The notes below the pieces were generated by a model, which saw only the letters and a list, made by a program, of their open reading frames with translations, ran no database searches and was not told the origin of the DNA. From assembly GCF_030209375.1 (NCBI RefSeq), contig NZ_JARVSC010000006.1, positions 62,001 through 126,000 of the forward strand: a stretch of DNA of 64,000 nucleotides, written 5' to 3'. Both the position numbers and the translations under genes were made by a program. Source of the stretch: Plantibacter sp. ME-Dv--P-122b (GTDB lineage Bacteria; Actinomycetota; Actinomycetes; Actinomycetales; Microbacteriaceae). Shown here one piece after another: positions 1 to 7,976 of this stretch. Each line of letters begins with the position of its first letter. Within the stretch, counting starts at the first letter, position 1.

Positions 1-223
1 CGTCGGCGACGGCGCCTACTCCGGCGCCGGCACCGTCATCCGCAAGGACGTCCCGGCAGGAGCGCTCGCCCTGACGGTCGCGCAGCAGCGGAACGTCGAG
101 GGCTGGGTCGAGCAGAAGCGCCCGGGGACGGCGGCCGCGACGGCCGCAGCAGCTGCGTCGGCGACTCCGGCCGTGGATGCGGTGTCGGACGACGCGGCTG
201 CGGCTGGTAACGTCGACTCGTGA
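1..223 (+). CDS. glmU: GlmU C-terminal end (partial)
   Basis: This is the last 73 codons of a gene that begins outside the window, read in frame from base 2. The visible part starts with a left-handed beta-helix style stretch ([18 protein letters not shown], then [17 protein letters not shown]). That stretch matches the acetyltransferase C-terminus of the bifunctional N-acetylglucosamine-1-phosphate uridyltransferase, which makes UDP-GlcNAc for peptidoglycan. It ends in an Ala-rich low-complexity tail, as is common in actinobacterial GlmU. The stop overlaps the furthest-upstream possible start of prs, and glmU-prs adjacency is the usual actinobacterial order. The identification rests on motif and context only, since the uridyltransferase domain is not visible. 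Confidence 0.85.
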   Translation, partial: VGDGAYSGAGTVIRKDVPAGALALTVAQQRNVEGWVEQKRPGTAAATAAAAASATPAVDAVSDDAAAAGNVDS

Positions 224-258
224 GTGAGGCCGGAGCATTCCGGCAGAAGGCAGGGTCT

Positions 259-1236
259 GTGTCAGGCATCACGGCGGACAACAAGAAGCAGCTGGTCCTC
301 GTCTCCGGACGAGCCCACCCGGAACTCGCCGAGGCGATCGCGGCGGAGCTCGACTCCGAGCTCCTCCCCACCGATGCCAGGACCTTCGCCAACGGCGAGA
401 TCTACGCCCGGTACGACGAGAGCATCCGCGGCACCGACGTCTTCGTCATCCAGTCGCACACCGCTCCGATCAACGAGTGGCTCATGGAGCAGCTCATCAT
501 GGTCGACGCGGCCAAGCGGGCGAGCGCCAAGCGCATCACCGTGGTCGCCCCGTTCTACCCGTACGCACGCCAGGACAAGAAGGGTCGCGGACGCGAGCCC
601 ATCTCGGCCCGTCTCGTCGCCGACCTCTTCAAGGCCGCCGGCGCCGACCGCATCATGTCGGTCGACCTCCACGCCGCGCAGATCCAGGGCTTCTTCGACG
701 GCCCGGTCGACCACCTCTTCGCGATGCCGGTCCTCCTCGAGCACTTCCGTGCGAAGCTCGACCCGTCGACGCTGACGGTCGTCTCGCCCGACATGGGCCG
801 CGTCCGCGTGGCCGACATCTGGAGCGACAAGCTCGGTGCGCCGCTCGCCATCATCCACAAGCGCCGCGACCCGCTCGTCCCGAACCAGGTCAGCGTCCAC
901 GAGATCGTCGGCCAGGTCGAGGGCCGGGTCTGCCTGCTCGTCGACGACCTGATCGACACCGGACGCACGATCGTCAAGGCGGCCGAGGCGCTCAAGAACG
1001 CCGGTGCCATCGGCGTCGTCGTCGCGGCCACCCACGCGGTCTTCTCCGACCCGGCGGTCGAGCTCCTGCAGAGCGACGCCATCGACTCGGTCGTCGTCAC
1101 CGACACGCTGCCGGTCGACGAGGCCAAGCGCTTCGACAAGCTGACCGTCCTCTCCATCGCGCCGCTCATCGCCCGCGCGATCCACGAGGTCTTCGACGAC
1201 GGCTCCGTGACGAGCATGTTCGACGGCGCCGCGTAG
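259..1236 (+). CDS. prs: Ribose-phosphate pyrophosphokinase
   Basis: Makes PRPP from ribose 5-phosphate and ATP for nucleotide, histidine and NAD synthesis in the cytosol. The protein has the class I PRPP synthetase hallmarks: VDLHAAQIQGFF near residue 135, the catalytic KRRDP loop near 200, and the PRPP-binding DDLIDTGRT loop near 229-237. The GTG at 259 gives 325 residues beginning SGITADNKKQ, which matches family length and has an AGAAGG Shine-Dalgarno about 8 bases upstream. An in-frame GTG at 220, overlapping the glmU stop, would add 13 residues and is the alternative start. The gene is probably co-transcribed with glmU and ends at a strong hairpin shared with the convergent gnd. Confidence 0.96.
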   Translation: MSGITADNKKQLVLVSGRAHPELAEAIAAELDSELLPTDARTFANGEIYARYDESIRGTDVFVIQSHTAPINEWLMEQLIMVDAAKRASAKRITVVAPFYPYARQDKKGRGREPISARLVADLFKAAGADRIMSVDLHAAQIQGFFDGPVDHLFAMPVLLEHFRAKLDPSTLTVVSPDMGRVRVADIWSDKLGAPLAIIHKRRDPLVPNQVSVHEIVGQVEGRVCLLVDDLIDTGRTIVKAAEALKNAGAIGVVVAATHAVFSDPAVELLQSDAIDSVVVTDTLPVDEAKRFDKLTVLSIAPLIARAIHEVFDDGSVTSMFDGAA

Positions 1237-1255
1237 CCCGTCACCTCCTGCTGAG

Positions 1256-1297
1256 ACGCAGAACGCCCGGTCCGAACTCGGACCGGGCGTTCTGCGT
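1256..1297. terminator. Bidirectional terminator between prs and gnd
   Basis: A perfect 19-bp stem (1256-1274 with 1279-1297) closes an AACT tetraloop, between two convergent genes. It has no long T tract, as is usual in high-GC actinobacteria. Confidence 0.85.
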
Positions 1298-1311
1298 CTG
1301 CAGCCGATGGA

Positions 1312-2772
1312 CTAGTGGCTCGAGCCCGCCTGCTCGACCTCGCTGCGGTCGCCCGACCAGAGCGTGTGGAAGGTGCCGTCGAGGTCGACGCGCTTGTAGG
1401 TGTGAGCGCCGAAGAAGTCGCGCTGGCCCTGGACGAGCGCTGCGGGCAGACGCTCGGCGCGGAGGCCGTCGTAGTACGACAGCGACGACGAGAACGCCGG
1501 CGAGGGGATGCCTGCCTGGGCGGCCGCGACGACCACGCGGCGCCAGCTGTCCTGCGCCTCCGCGACGGCGTCGCTGAAGTAGGGCGCCGTCACGAGGGCG
1601 ACCAGCTCGGGATTCTCCTCGTAGGCCTCGGTGATGCGGTTGAGGAACTGCGCACGGATGATGCAGCCGCCGCGCCAGATCTTCGCGATCTCGCCCTTCT
1701 TGATGTCCCAGCCGTACTGCTCGGCACCGGCGACGATCTCGTCGAAGCCCTGCGAATAGGCGATGATCTTCGACGCGTAGAGCGCCTGGCGCACGTCCTC
1801 GACGAACTGGTCGGGGTCGGCGACGGTCCACTCCTCGGAGGGACCGGCGAGCTCGCGGGCCGCTGCGCGCTGCGCCGGCTTCGACGAGAGCGAACGGGCG
1901 AACACGGCCTCCGCGATGCCCGACACCGGGATGCCGAGGTCGAGTGCCGTCTGCACGGTCCACGCGCCGGTGCCCTTGGCACCTGCCTGGTCGAGGATGA
2001 CGTCGACGAGCGGCTGCCCGGTCTTCGCGTCGACCTGCTTGAGGACCTCGGCGGTGATCTCGATCAGGTAGCTCTCGAGCGTGCCGCGGTTCCACTCGGC
2101 GAAGATCTCCGCGATCTCGGCGGGCGACTTGCCGGTGCCGCGACGGATGAGGTCGTAGGCCTCGGCGATGAGCTGCATGTCCGCGTACTCGATGCCGTTG
2201 TGGATCATCTTGACGAAGTGCCCGGCGCCGTCGGTGCCGACGTGGGTGACGCAGGGCTCACCCTCGGCGATCGCGGCGATGGACTTGAGGATGGGGCCGA
2301 GGGTCTCCCACGCTTCGGCGGAGCCGCCGGGCATGATCGACGGTCCCTTGAGGGCGCCCTCCTCGCCGCCGGAGATACCGGCGCCGACGAAGTTGATGCC
2401 GGTCTCGCGGACGGCCTTCTCACGCCGGATGGTGTCGGTGAAGAGCGCGTTGCCACCGTCGACGATGATGTCGCCGGGCTCGAAGACCTCGGTGAGCTGC
2501 TGGATGACGGCGTCGGTTCCCTTACCCGCCTGCACCATGATGATCGCGGTGCGCGGCTTCGAGAGTGACGCGGCGAACTCCTCGATCGTCTTCGACGCGA
2601 CGAAGCCGGCCTCGGGGTGCTCGCTCACGAGCAGGTCGGTGCGTTCGGGGGAGCGGTTGTACACGGCGACCGTGTTGCCCTCGCGGCTCGCCAGGTTGCG
2701 TGCGAGGTTGCTGCCCATGACGGCCAGACCGACGACGCCGATGTTGGCGCGAGCTTCGGCGGTGTTCACCAT
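1312..2772 (-). CDS. gnd: 6-phosphogluconate dehydrogenase, decarboxylating
   Basis: Oxidises 6-phosphogluconate to ribulose 5-phosphate with reduction of NADP+ and release of CO2 in the pentose phosphate pathway. At 486 residues it has the length of the long form. The N-terminal Rossmann motif GLAVMGSNLARN lies at about 15-26. The substrate-binding signature GAGISGGEEGALKG is near 130, the catalytic HFVKMIHNGIEYADM near 185, and AKGTGAWT follows. The ATG has a clear AAGGAG 7 bases upstream. It is divergent from gluconokinase, which makes its substrate from gluconate, so the 265-base gap probably co-ordinates both genes. Confidence 0.97.
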   Translation of the reverse strand: MVNTAEARANIGVVGLAVMGSNLARNLASREGNTVAVYNRSPERTDLLVSEHPEAGFVASKTIEEFAASLSKPRTAIIMVQAGKGTDAVIQQLTEVFEPGDIIVDGGNALFTDTIRREKAVRETGINFVGAGISGGEEGALKGPSIMPGGSAEAWETLGPILKSIAAIAEGEPCVTHVGTDGAGHFVKMIHNGIEYADMQLIAEAYDLIRRGTGKSPAEIAEIFAEWNRGTLESYLIEITAEVLKQVDAKTGQPLVDVILDQAGAKGTGAWTVQTALDLGIPVSGIAEAVFARSLSSKPAQRAAARELAGPSEEWTVADPDQFVEDVRQALYASKIIAYSQGFDEIVAGAEQYGWDIKKGEIAKIWRGGCIIRAQFLNRITEAYEENPELVALVTAPYFSDAVAEAQDSWRRVVVAAAQAGIPSPAFSSSLSYYDGLRAERLPAALVQGQRDFFGAHTYKRVDLDGTFHTLWSGDRSEVEQAGSSH

Positions 2773-3037
2773 GTGGTTCTCCTTCAGAGTGGGTGATGCG
2801 GGAAGCGTTCCGAGTGCTCAGGAGTCGACGGGGCGGCTGCAGGACAGCGGCGACACCCTCGTCGATCCGGGCACGGCCCGTCCTGCAACCGTAGCAAAGT
2901 GAGGTGTCGCTCCACCGCTCAATGACGTCGCGCGCAGGTGAGGTCCGGGCGGACCGTCCGGGGCTGTCCGGTATCGTGCTGTGCGGGTCGGACGAGCCGG
3001 CCACCGGCCGACGGTCGGAGACCACAGGGGGTTCCGT

Positions 3038-3541
3038 GTGAATGCACCGCTCGTCGTCGTCATGGGCGTGTCCGGGTCCGGGAAGAGCACGACCGGAGTG
3101 CTGATCGCCGACCGGCTCGGGGTGCCCTTCGTCGACGCCGACGCCCTGCACCCGCTCGAGAACGTGCGGAAGATGGCCGCCGGCACGCCGCTCGAAGACC
3201 CCGATCGCTGGCCCTGGCTGGCCCTCGTGGGCAAAGCGCTCGCCGACGCCTCGGACACCGGGCTCGTGATGGCCTGCTCCGCACTCCGACGGGCCTACCG
3301 GGAGGCGATCCTCGCGGAGGCGCCCGGGGTGCGGTTCGTCCTCCTGCACGGCTCGCGCGAGGTGCTCGGACGCCGGATGGAGGGCAGGAGCGGTCACTTC
3401 ATGCCGCCGTCCCTCCTCGACTCGCAGTTCGCCCTCCTCGAGGACTTGGACGCCGACGAGCCGGGGTTCGTGGTGGACGTCGACGCCACCGTCGACGAGA
3501 TCGTGGACGAGGCGGTCGCGGGCCTCAGCGCGGTGCGATAG
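3038..3541 (+). CDS. Gluconokinase
   Basis: Phosphorylates gluconate to 6-phosphogluconate, feeding Gnd. The 167-residue length is typical of the GntK/IdnK family. The P-loop GVSGSGKST lies at residues 10-18. It is followed by the family pattern DADALHPLENVRKMAAGTPL (substrate pocket) and ACSALRRAYR. I chose the GTG at 3038, which has AGGGG 7 bases upstream and places the P-loop at the normal distance from the N-terminus. An in-frame GTG at 2981 would add an unconserved Arg-rich leader. The stop codon overlaps the -10 hexamer of the rplY promoter. Confidence 0.9.
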   Translation: MNAPLVVVMGVSGSGKSTTGVLIADRLGVPFVDADALHPLENVRKMAAGTPLEDPDRWPWLALVGKALADASDTGLVMACSALRRAYREAILAEAPGVRFVLLHGSREVLGRRMEGRSGHFMPPSLLDSQFALLEDLDADEPGFVVDVDATVDEIVDEAVAGLSAVR

Positions 3542-3544
3542 ACT
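3539..3544 (+). promoter_or_regulatory. -10 hexamer of the rplY promoter
   Basis: TAGACT overlaps the gluconokinase stop. Transcription from about 3551 would give a leader of roughly 165 bases before rplY. No convincing -35 is visible. Confidence 0.5.
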
Positions 3545-3715
3545 CTCCCACTGAACTTCGGCGAGGGAAGCGGCCCGTGGCAGCTTCCGTGATCGACGCG
3601 GTGGTCTGGCTTCCGGCTTTTCCTCACGCAGATACGCGTTCGAGTTGACTCATCCATTCCGCCGCGCATCGTCGCGGCACGACCAACCGGGTGCAAGACC
3701 CGTGAGGAGAACATC

Positions 3716-4330
3716 ATGTCCGATGACCTGAAGGTCACCGCGGAACTCCGCGAATCGTTCGGCAAGGGCGCAGCCCGCAAGCTCCGTGCCCTCGGTAAGA
3801 TCCCGGCCGTGCTCTATGGCCACGGCACCGAGCCCGTGCACGTCTCGCTGCCCGGCCACCAGATGCTGCTCATCCTCCGCAAGTCCAACGCGGTGCTCGA
3901 GCTCGACATCGCCGGCAAGGGCCAGCTCGCCCTGGTGAAGGACGTCCAGAAGGACCCCGTGCGCCAGATCATCGAGCACCTCGACCTCATCGTGGTCAAG
4001 AAGGGCGAGAAGGTCCAGGTCGACATCCCCGTGCACGTCGAGGGCGAGTCCGCCGCCGGCACCATCCTCAACCAGGACGCCACCACGGTGAGCCTCGAGG
4101 TCGAGGCGACCCACATCCCCGAGCGCGTCACCGTCAGCGTCGAGGGCCTCGAAGAGGGCGCCCAGATCCTGGCCGGCGACCTCGAGCTCCCGAAGGGCGC
4201 TTCGCTCATCACCGAGGCCGACGTCCTCATCGTCGCGATCGCCGTGCCGGCCGCTCCGGTCGACGAGGAGACCGAGGCAGCTGAGGCTGCCGCCGAGGAG
4301 ACCGCAGCCGAGGCTGAGGCCGCCGAGTAG
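3716..4330 (+). CDS. rplY: 50S ribosomal protein L25 (CTC family)
   Basis: Binds 5S rRNA in the large ribosomal subunit; the long form is also called general stress protein CTC. The N-terminal L25 fold spans about residues 4-95 (KVTAELRESFGKGAARKLR, then IPAVLYGHG). The C-terminal TL5-type beta domain follows, ending in an acidic Ala/Glu tail of about 25 residues. At 204 residues it matches the two-domain form. The ATG has GAGGAG 7 bases upstream. It lies just before pth, the conserved rplY-pth order. The leader of about 165 bases is long for this region and could hold regulation, but I cannot fold a clear structure by eye. Confidence 0.96.
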   Translation: MSDDLKVTAELRESFGKGAARKLRALGKIPAVLYGHGTEPVHVSLPGHQMLLILRKSNAVLELDIAGKGQLALVKDVQKDPVRQIIEHLDLIVVKKGEKVQVDIPVHVEGESAAGTILNQDATTVSLEVEATHIPERVTVSVEGLEEGAQILAGDLELPKGASLITEADVLIVAIAVPAAPVDEETEAAEAAAEETAAEAEAAE

Positions 4331-4371
4331 TCACCACTCCAGCAGACGAACCTGTCGCCCGCCCGCCCCGA

Positions 4372-4377
4372 TAGTCT
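4372..4377 (+). promoter_or_regulatory. -10 hexamer, possible leaderless pth start
   Basis: TAGTCT lies exactly 6 bases before the ATG at 4384, so a transcript starting at that ATG would be leaderless and encode an N-terminally extended Pth. Confidence 0.5.
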
Positions 4378-4458
4378 CGGTGCATGGCAGGCGGCAGGTT
4401 CGCTCGGTTTCTGGCCGGTCTCACCGGACGGGCCGAGGCGTTCGATCAGGAAGGCAGC

Positions 4459-5040
4459 ATGGCTGCAGACACGTGGCTCATCGTCGGGCTCGGGAACCCG
4501 GGCGAGCAGTACGCCCGCAACCGGCACAACGTCGGGCAGATGGTCCTCGACGAGCTCGCGAAGCGCATCGGTGGAACGTTCAAGACCCACAAGGGCAACG
4601 CGCGCGTGGCCGAGGGGCGGCTCGTGCCGGGCGGTCCGAAGCTCGTCCTCGGCAAGCCCAACAGCTACATGAACCTCTCCGGCGGCCCGACCGCCGCGCT
4701 CGCCCAGTTCTTCTCGGTCGACCCCGACCACGTCATCGCCGTCCACGATGAGCTCGACATCCCGTTCGACTCGATCAAGCTCAAGCAGGGCGGCGGGCAC
4801 GGTGGACACAACGGCATCCGCGACATCGCCGCAGCACTGAAGACTCCCGAGTTCCTGCGCGTCCGGGTCGGTATCGGGAGGCCGCCGGGCCGCCAGGACG
4901 CCGCCGACTTCGTCCTCAAGGACTTCGCGGGAACCGAGCGGGAGCAGCTTCCCATGCTGGTCTCCGACGCCGCCGATGCGGTCGAGCTCCTCGTGAACGA
5001 GGGCCTCTTGGCTGCACAGACCCGGTTCCACGGCGCCTGA
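4459..5040 (+). CDS. pth: Peptidyl-tRNA hydrolase
   Basis: Frees tRNA from prematurely released peptidyl-tRNA. The 193-residue form has LIVGLGNPG at 7-15, the catalytic His in RNRHNVG near residue 23, KPNSYMNLSGG near 75, and HDELDIPF with KQGGGHGGHNGIRD in the middle. I chose the ATG at 4459 because it matches family length and has AGGAAGG 4 bases upstream. The ATG at 4384 adds 25 residues (MAGGRFARFLAGLTGR) and sits 6 bases from a -10 hexamer, so both starts may be used. It is followed after 18 bases by a convergent surface-protein gene. Confidence 0.95.
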   Translation: MAADTWLIVGLGNPGEQYARNRHNVGQMVLDELAKRIGGTFKTHKGNARVAEGRLVPGGPKLVLGKPNSYMNLSGGPTAALAQFFSVDPDHVIAVHDELDIPFDSIKLKQGGGHGGHNGIRDIAAALKTPEFLRVRVGIGRPPGRQDAADFVLKDFAGTEREQLPMLVSDAADAVELLVNEGLLAAQTRFHGA

Positions 5041-5058
5041 CGCCGCTCACCCCAACGG

Positions 5059-7089
5059 TCAGCGGACGCGTCGGCGCTGGCGCGTGCCGGCGCCGACGAG
5101 TACTGCGCCCACCACGAGCAGTCCGCTGATGAGCAGTGCGATGGGGAGCGGGATCTCGGCTCCCGTCCGGACCAACGGCGCCTGCGGTTCGAGTGGCGCG
5201 ACCCGCCACACGATGCCGAGCGAGGTGTGAAGCGTCCCCGTCGAGACGAGGGGCGCGTCCGGGAGCGGCAGGCGACCGGTGTCGGCGGAAGTCACCGGCC
5301 CGGTGGCGGCGTGGTCCGACGCGCGCGAGTACCCGGTCAGGACCGCCTCGAACGCGTGGACGAACGAGCCGTCGTCGAGCACGTCCGGCGTCAGGACGAG
5401 CGCCTCGGTGCTGGTGCAGTCCGTCGAGGCACCCGGCTCGACGAGCTCGCTGCTGCAGGTGAGCCGCGTCTCCGGTGTCTCCGAGAGGGAGATGTCGCCC
5501 AGCGGGTTCTCGCCGGTGTTGGTGACCGTCGCGATGACGCGCAACCGGTCACCGGGATCGGCCGTGACGGTCTCGCCTGCGATCGGGATCCACGACCCGC
5601 CGGGGCCCTGCTTCTCGAGGCGGACGGTGCCCTCCACGGCCAGCGCGGGGACGAGCACGCGGTAGGCGGTCTCGTCCGTGCTGCTGAGCCCCGAGGCGGT
5701 CTGTTCCACGCGGACGACCGCGTCGCCCGACTGGACGGCCACCGTGCTCGCACAACTCCAGCGACCGGACGTGTCCGTGGTGGTCTCACACACGGTGTCG
5801 CCTTCGCCGTCGCGCACGGTGACGTCGGCGCCCGGCTCGCCCGTTCCGGCGAAGGTGGGTCGCGAGGACTCCACGAGGGCACCGGACGCCGGGCTCTCGA
5901 TCGCGACGGGGTCGACGGCGGTCAGGGTCGGCTGCGAGCCGATGTCGAGCCCATGACGGGCGTCACCCGCCACGGCGACGGTCAGTGCGCCACGAGCGAT
6001 CGGTGTGGCGTCGACCTCGATCGTGCAGGACTGCTCGCCCGCCGCGAGGTCGCCGATGAACCCGATCTCGGCCCCGGACGCCGGAGCGGTCACCTCAGCC
6101 GCGCAACTCGCGATCGCTCGCGGATCGGCGGCGACCGTGAGCCCACCAGGCAAGGCCGTCTGCACGGACCAACCGGCCTTCGCGGCGAGTTCCGGCGTGT
6201 TGCGCACGACGAAGCGGAGACGGACCGTCTCGCCGACGGAGGCGGTGCCCTGCGACAGCTCGACATCGAGGGTCGGGGTCACGTCGATGATGCTCAGGTC
6301 GTCGAAGGCGTGGTCGTTGCCGAAGCCACCGCCGTGTTCGTTGCGCATGACGACACCGATCGATGCCGCGTCCACCAGCATCGACGCATCTGCGGTGAAG
6401 TGTCCGGCGCGAGCTGAGACGCCGCCGTGGCTGAACGATTCGGCACGGTCGTCCGTGCACGGGTCGATCGCTTGCTCGGACACCGGGTGCTCGACGCCGT
6501 CTGAGGTCCGCAGCGCGAGCTGCAGGGCGGTCGGGACCGTTGCGAAGCAGTTCAGGGACGCGACGTTCACGGCGGCGGTCAGGAACCGGCCGGAACCGGT
6601 CGCGAGTGGGATCGGCGTGGTCGTCTCCAGTTCGACCGCGCCGTCGGGGCCATTCGTCTGGGTGTAGGCGGCGATGACGGAATTGGTCATCGGATCGGTG
6701 CCGTTGAGGATACCCAGCACCCCGGCGAGGGTTCGGACGTGCGCCAGGGCGCTCGGAGCGTCCAGGCAGTCGCCGGGCTCGGCGCCCGTCATGGAAGCGG
6801 ACAGGATGAAGCCGTTGCACGCCGCTCGGTCGGTCCAGAAGTCGTCGGCGTCGAACCGCAGATCCGAGCGGCCGAGGTGGTCGCGGACCGATATGGGCGT
6901 ACCGGTGTCGGGTGCGCGTTCGAAGTCCTCGTGGAAGACCTCACCGCGTGTGCTCCCTGCTGCGTCAGTCGGCGGCTCGGTGGCCGACGCTGCAGCCGGT
7001 GCCGGTCGGCTTATCGAGAGGGTCCAGCCGACCGCCAGCACGAGCGTCGTGGTCAGGATCGGACGGAGTGGGCTGGTCGAAACGCGCAT
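5059..7089 (-). CDS. Secreted, probably wall-anchored repeat protein
   Basis: Encodes about 676 residues: an N-terminal signal peptide (TTTLVLAVGWTLSI, then an APAAASA cleavage region) and a long extracellular part. The extracellular part includes several Ig-like or DUF11-like beta repeats, for example one containing GTGEPGADVTVRDGEG and one with ATVTNTGENPLGDISLSETP. The C-terminus has the tripartite sorting pattern LVRTG, a hydrophobic helix and TRQRRRVR, which resembles a class E sortase signal. The start is ATG 7089; an in-frame TTG at 7101 adds four residues. Function is unknown; a cell-surface adhesive or structural role is inferred. Confidence 0.8.
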   Translation of the reverse strand: MRVSTSPLRPILTTTLVLAVGWTLSISRPAPAAASATEPPTDAAGSTRGEVFHEDFERAPDTGTPISVRDHLGRSDLRFDADDFWTDRAACNGFILSASMTGAEPGDCLDAPSALAHVRTLAGVLGILNGTDPMTNSVIAAYTQTNGPDGAVELETTTPIPLATGSGRFLTAAVNVASLNCFATVPTALQLALRTSDGVEHPVSEQAIDPCTDDRAESFSHGGVSARAGHFTADASMLVDAASIGVVMRNEHGGGFGNDHAFDDLSIIDVTPTLDVELSQGTASVGETVRLRFVVRNTPELAAKAGWSVQTALPGGLTVAADPRAIASCAAEVTAPASGAEIGFIGDLAAGEQSCTIEVDATPIARGALTVAVAGDARHGLDIGSQPTLTAVDPVAIESPASGALVESSRPTFAGTGEPGADVTVRDGEGDTVCETTTDTSGRWSCASTVAVQSGDAVVRVEQTASGLSSTDETAYRVLVPALAVEGTVRLEKQGPGGSWIPIAGETVTADPGDRLRVIATVTNTGENPLGDISLSETPETRLTCSSELVEPGASTDCTSTEALVLTPDVLDDGSFVHAFEAVLTGYSRASDHAATGPVTSADTGRLPLPDAPLVSTGTLHTSLGIVWRVAPLEPQAPLVRTGAEIPLPIALLISGLLVVGAVLVGAGTRQRRRVR

Positions 7090-7201
7090 GCAGCATCCCA
7101 AGAAGTCATCGGATGGGGGAGGCCGCCAGCGTAGCAGTACTGGCCATCTGAGATATCAGACGGACGAGGGGTGAACGTCCGATGCAGCGGAGGCCGATTG
7201 C

Positions 7202-7954
7202 TCAGGCGCGCACGTACCGCGAGATCAGCAGGTCGTCCGCGCGCAGGAGGTGCCGCAGGCGCATCGGTCGCGGCGCCTTGGACGCGGGACCCGCGGAGAC
7301 CCGGACACTCTCCCCGCCGACGAGGGTCGGACTGATCGTCAGACAGAGTTCGTCGACGGCGTCTGACGCGATGAACGAGCCGAAGAGTGCCGGACCACCC
7401 TCGCAGAGGATCTGCTTGAGGCCGCGGTCGGACAGGGCACTGCGGACGCGCGCCGGTTCGACGTGTTCGTCGCCGCACGCCACCACGTCGGCGACCGCCT
7501 CGAGCGCCGCGCGCTTCGCGGGGTCCGCCCGGTCGGTCGTCACGACGAGGGGCCGGACCGGCGCCTGGGTGAAGACCTCCGAGCGGAGGTCGAGGTCGAG
7601 CGAGCCGGAGACGATCGCGAACACCGGGTGCAAAGGGAGGTCGTGGTCATCCCGCCACGCCGCGGCGTCGACATCGAGGCGCATCGCGCCGTAGCCCTCG
7701 TCGCGCACGGTCCCGGCGCCGACGAGGACGACGTCGGCGAGTCGGCGCAGGATGTCGAACACGGTCTTGTCGGCCGGGCCTCCGAGGCCGCCGGACACGC
7801 CGTCGACGGTCGCCCCGCCGTCGAGGCTCGTCACGAAGTTCACACGGACGGTCGTGGCGGAGCGGTCCTCGACGGTGTAGGACGCCACGAGTTCGTCGAT
7901 CGAGAGCGGCTGCTCGTGCGCGGGGACCAGGCTCGTGATGCTGGGGATGCTCAT
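7202..7954 (-). CDS. RibD-type pyrimidine/pterin reductase family protein
   Basis: A single RibD C-terminal (reductase) domain of 250 residues with no deaminase domain. NADPH-binding and substrate motifs are NFVTSLDGGATVDG at 39-52, GAGTVRDEGYG at 79-89, CEGGPALFG at 184-192 and DELCLTI at 201-207. The closest family I recall is M. tuberculosis Rv2671, which has dihydrofolate-reductase activity; the SLDGGATVDG and DELCLTI segments resemble it strongly. It lies 22 bases downstream of the FolP-like gene in the same direction, so the two are probably one operon. The ATG is preceded by GAGGAG. A riboflavin role is less likely because no other rib gene is present. Confidence 0.85.
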   Translation of the reverse strand: MSIPSITSLVPAHEQPLSIDELVASYTVEDRSATTVRVNFVTSLDGGATVDGVSGGLGGPADKTVFDILRRLADVVLVGAGTVRDEGYGAMRLDVDAAAWRDDHDLPLHPVFAIVSGSLDLDLRSEVFTQAPVRPLVVTTDRADPAKRAALEAVADVVACGDEHVEPARVRSALSDRGLKQILCEGGPALFGSFIASDAVDELCLTISPTLVGGESVRVSAGPASKAPRPMRLRHLLRADDLLISRYVRA

Positions 7955-7976
7955 GTGACTCCTCGAGGGTTCCGGA

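Noticed and set aside
5043-5065. Small hairpin between pth and the surface protein
   Set aside because: Only a 5-bp stem plus two pairs after a mismatch, and it overlaps the end of the convergent gene; too weak to call a terminator.
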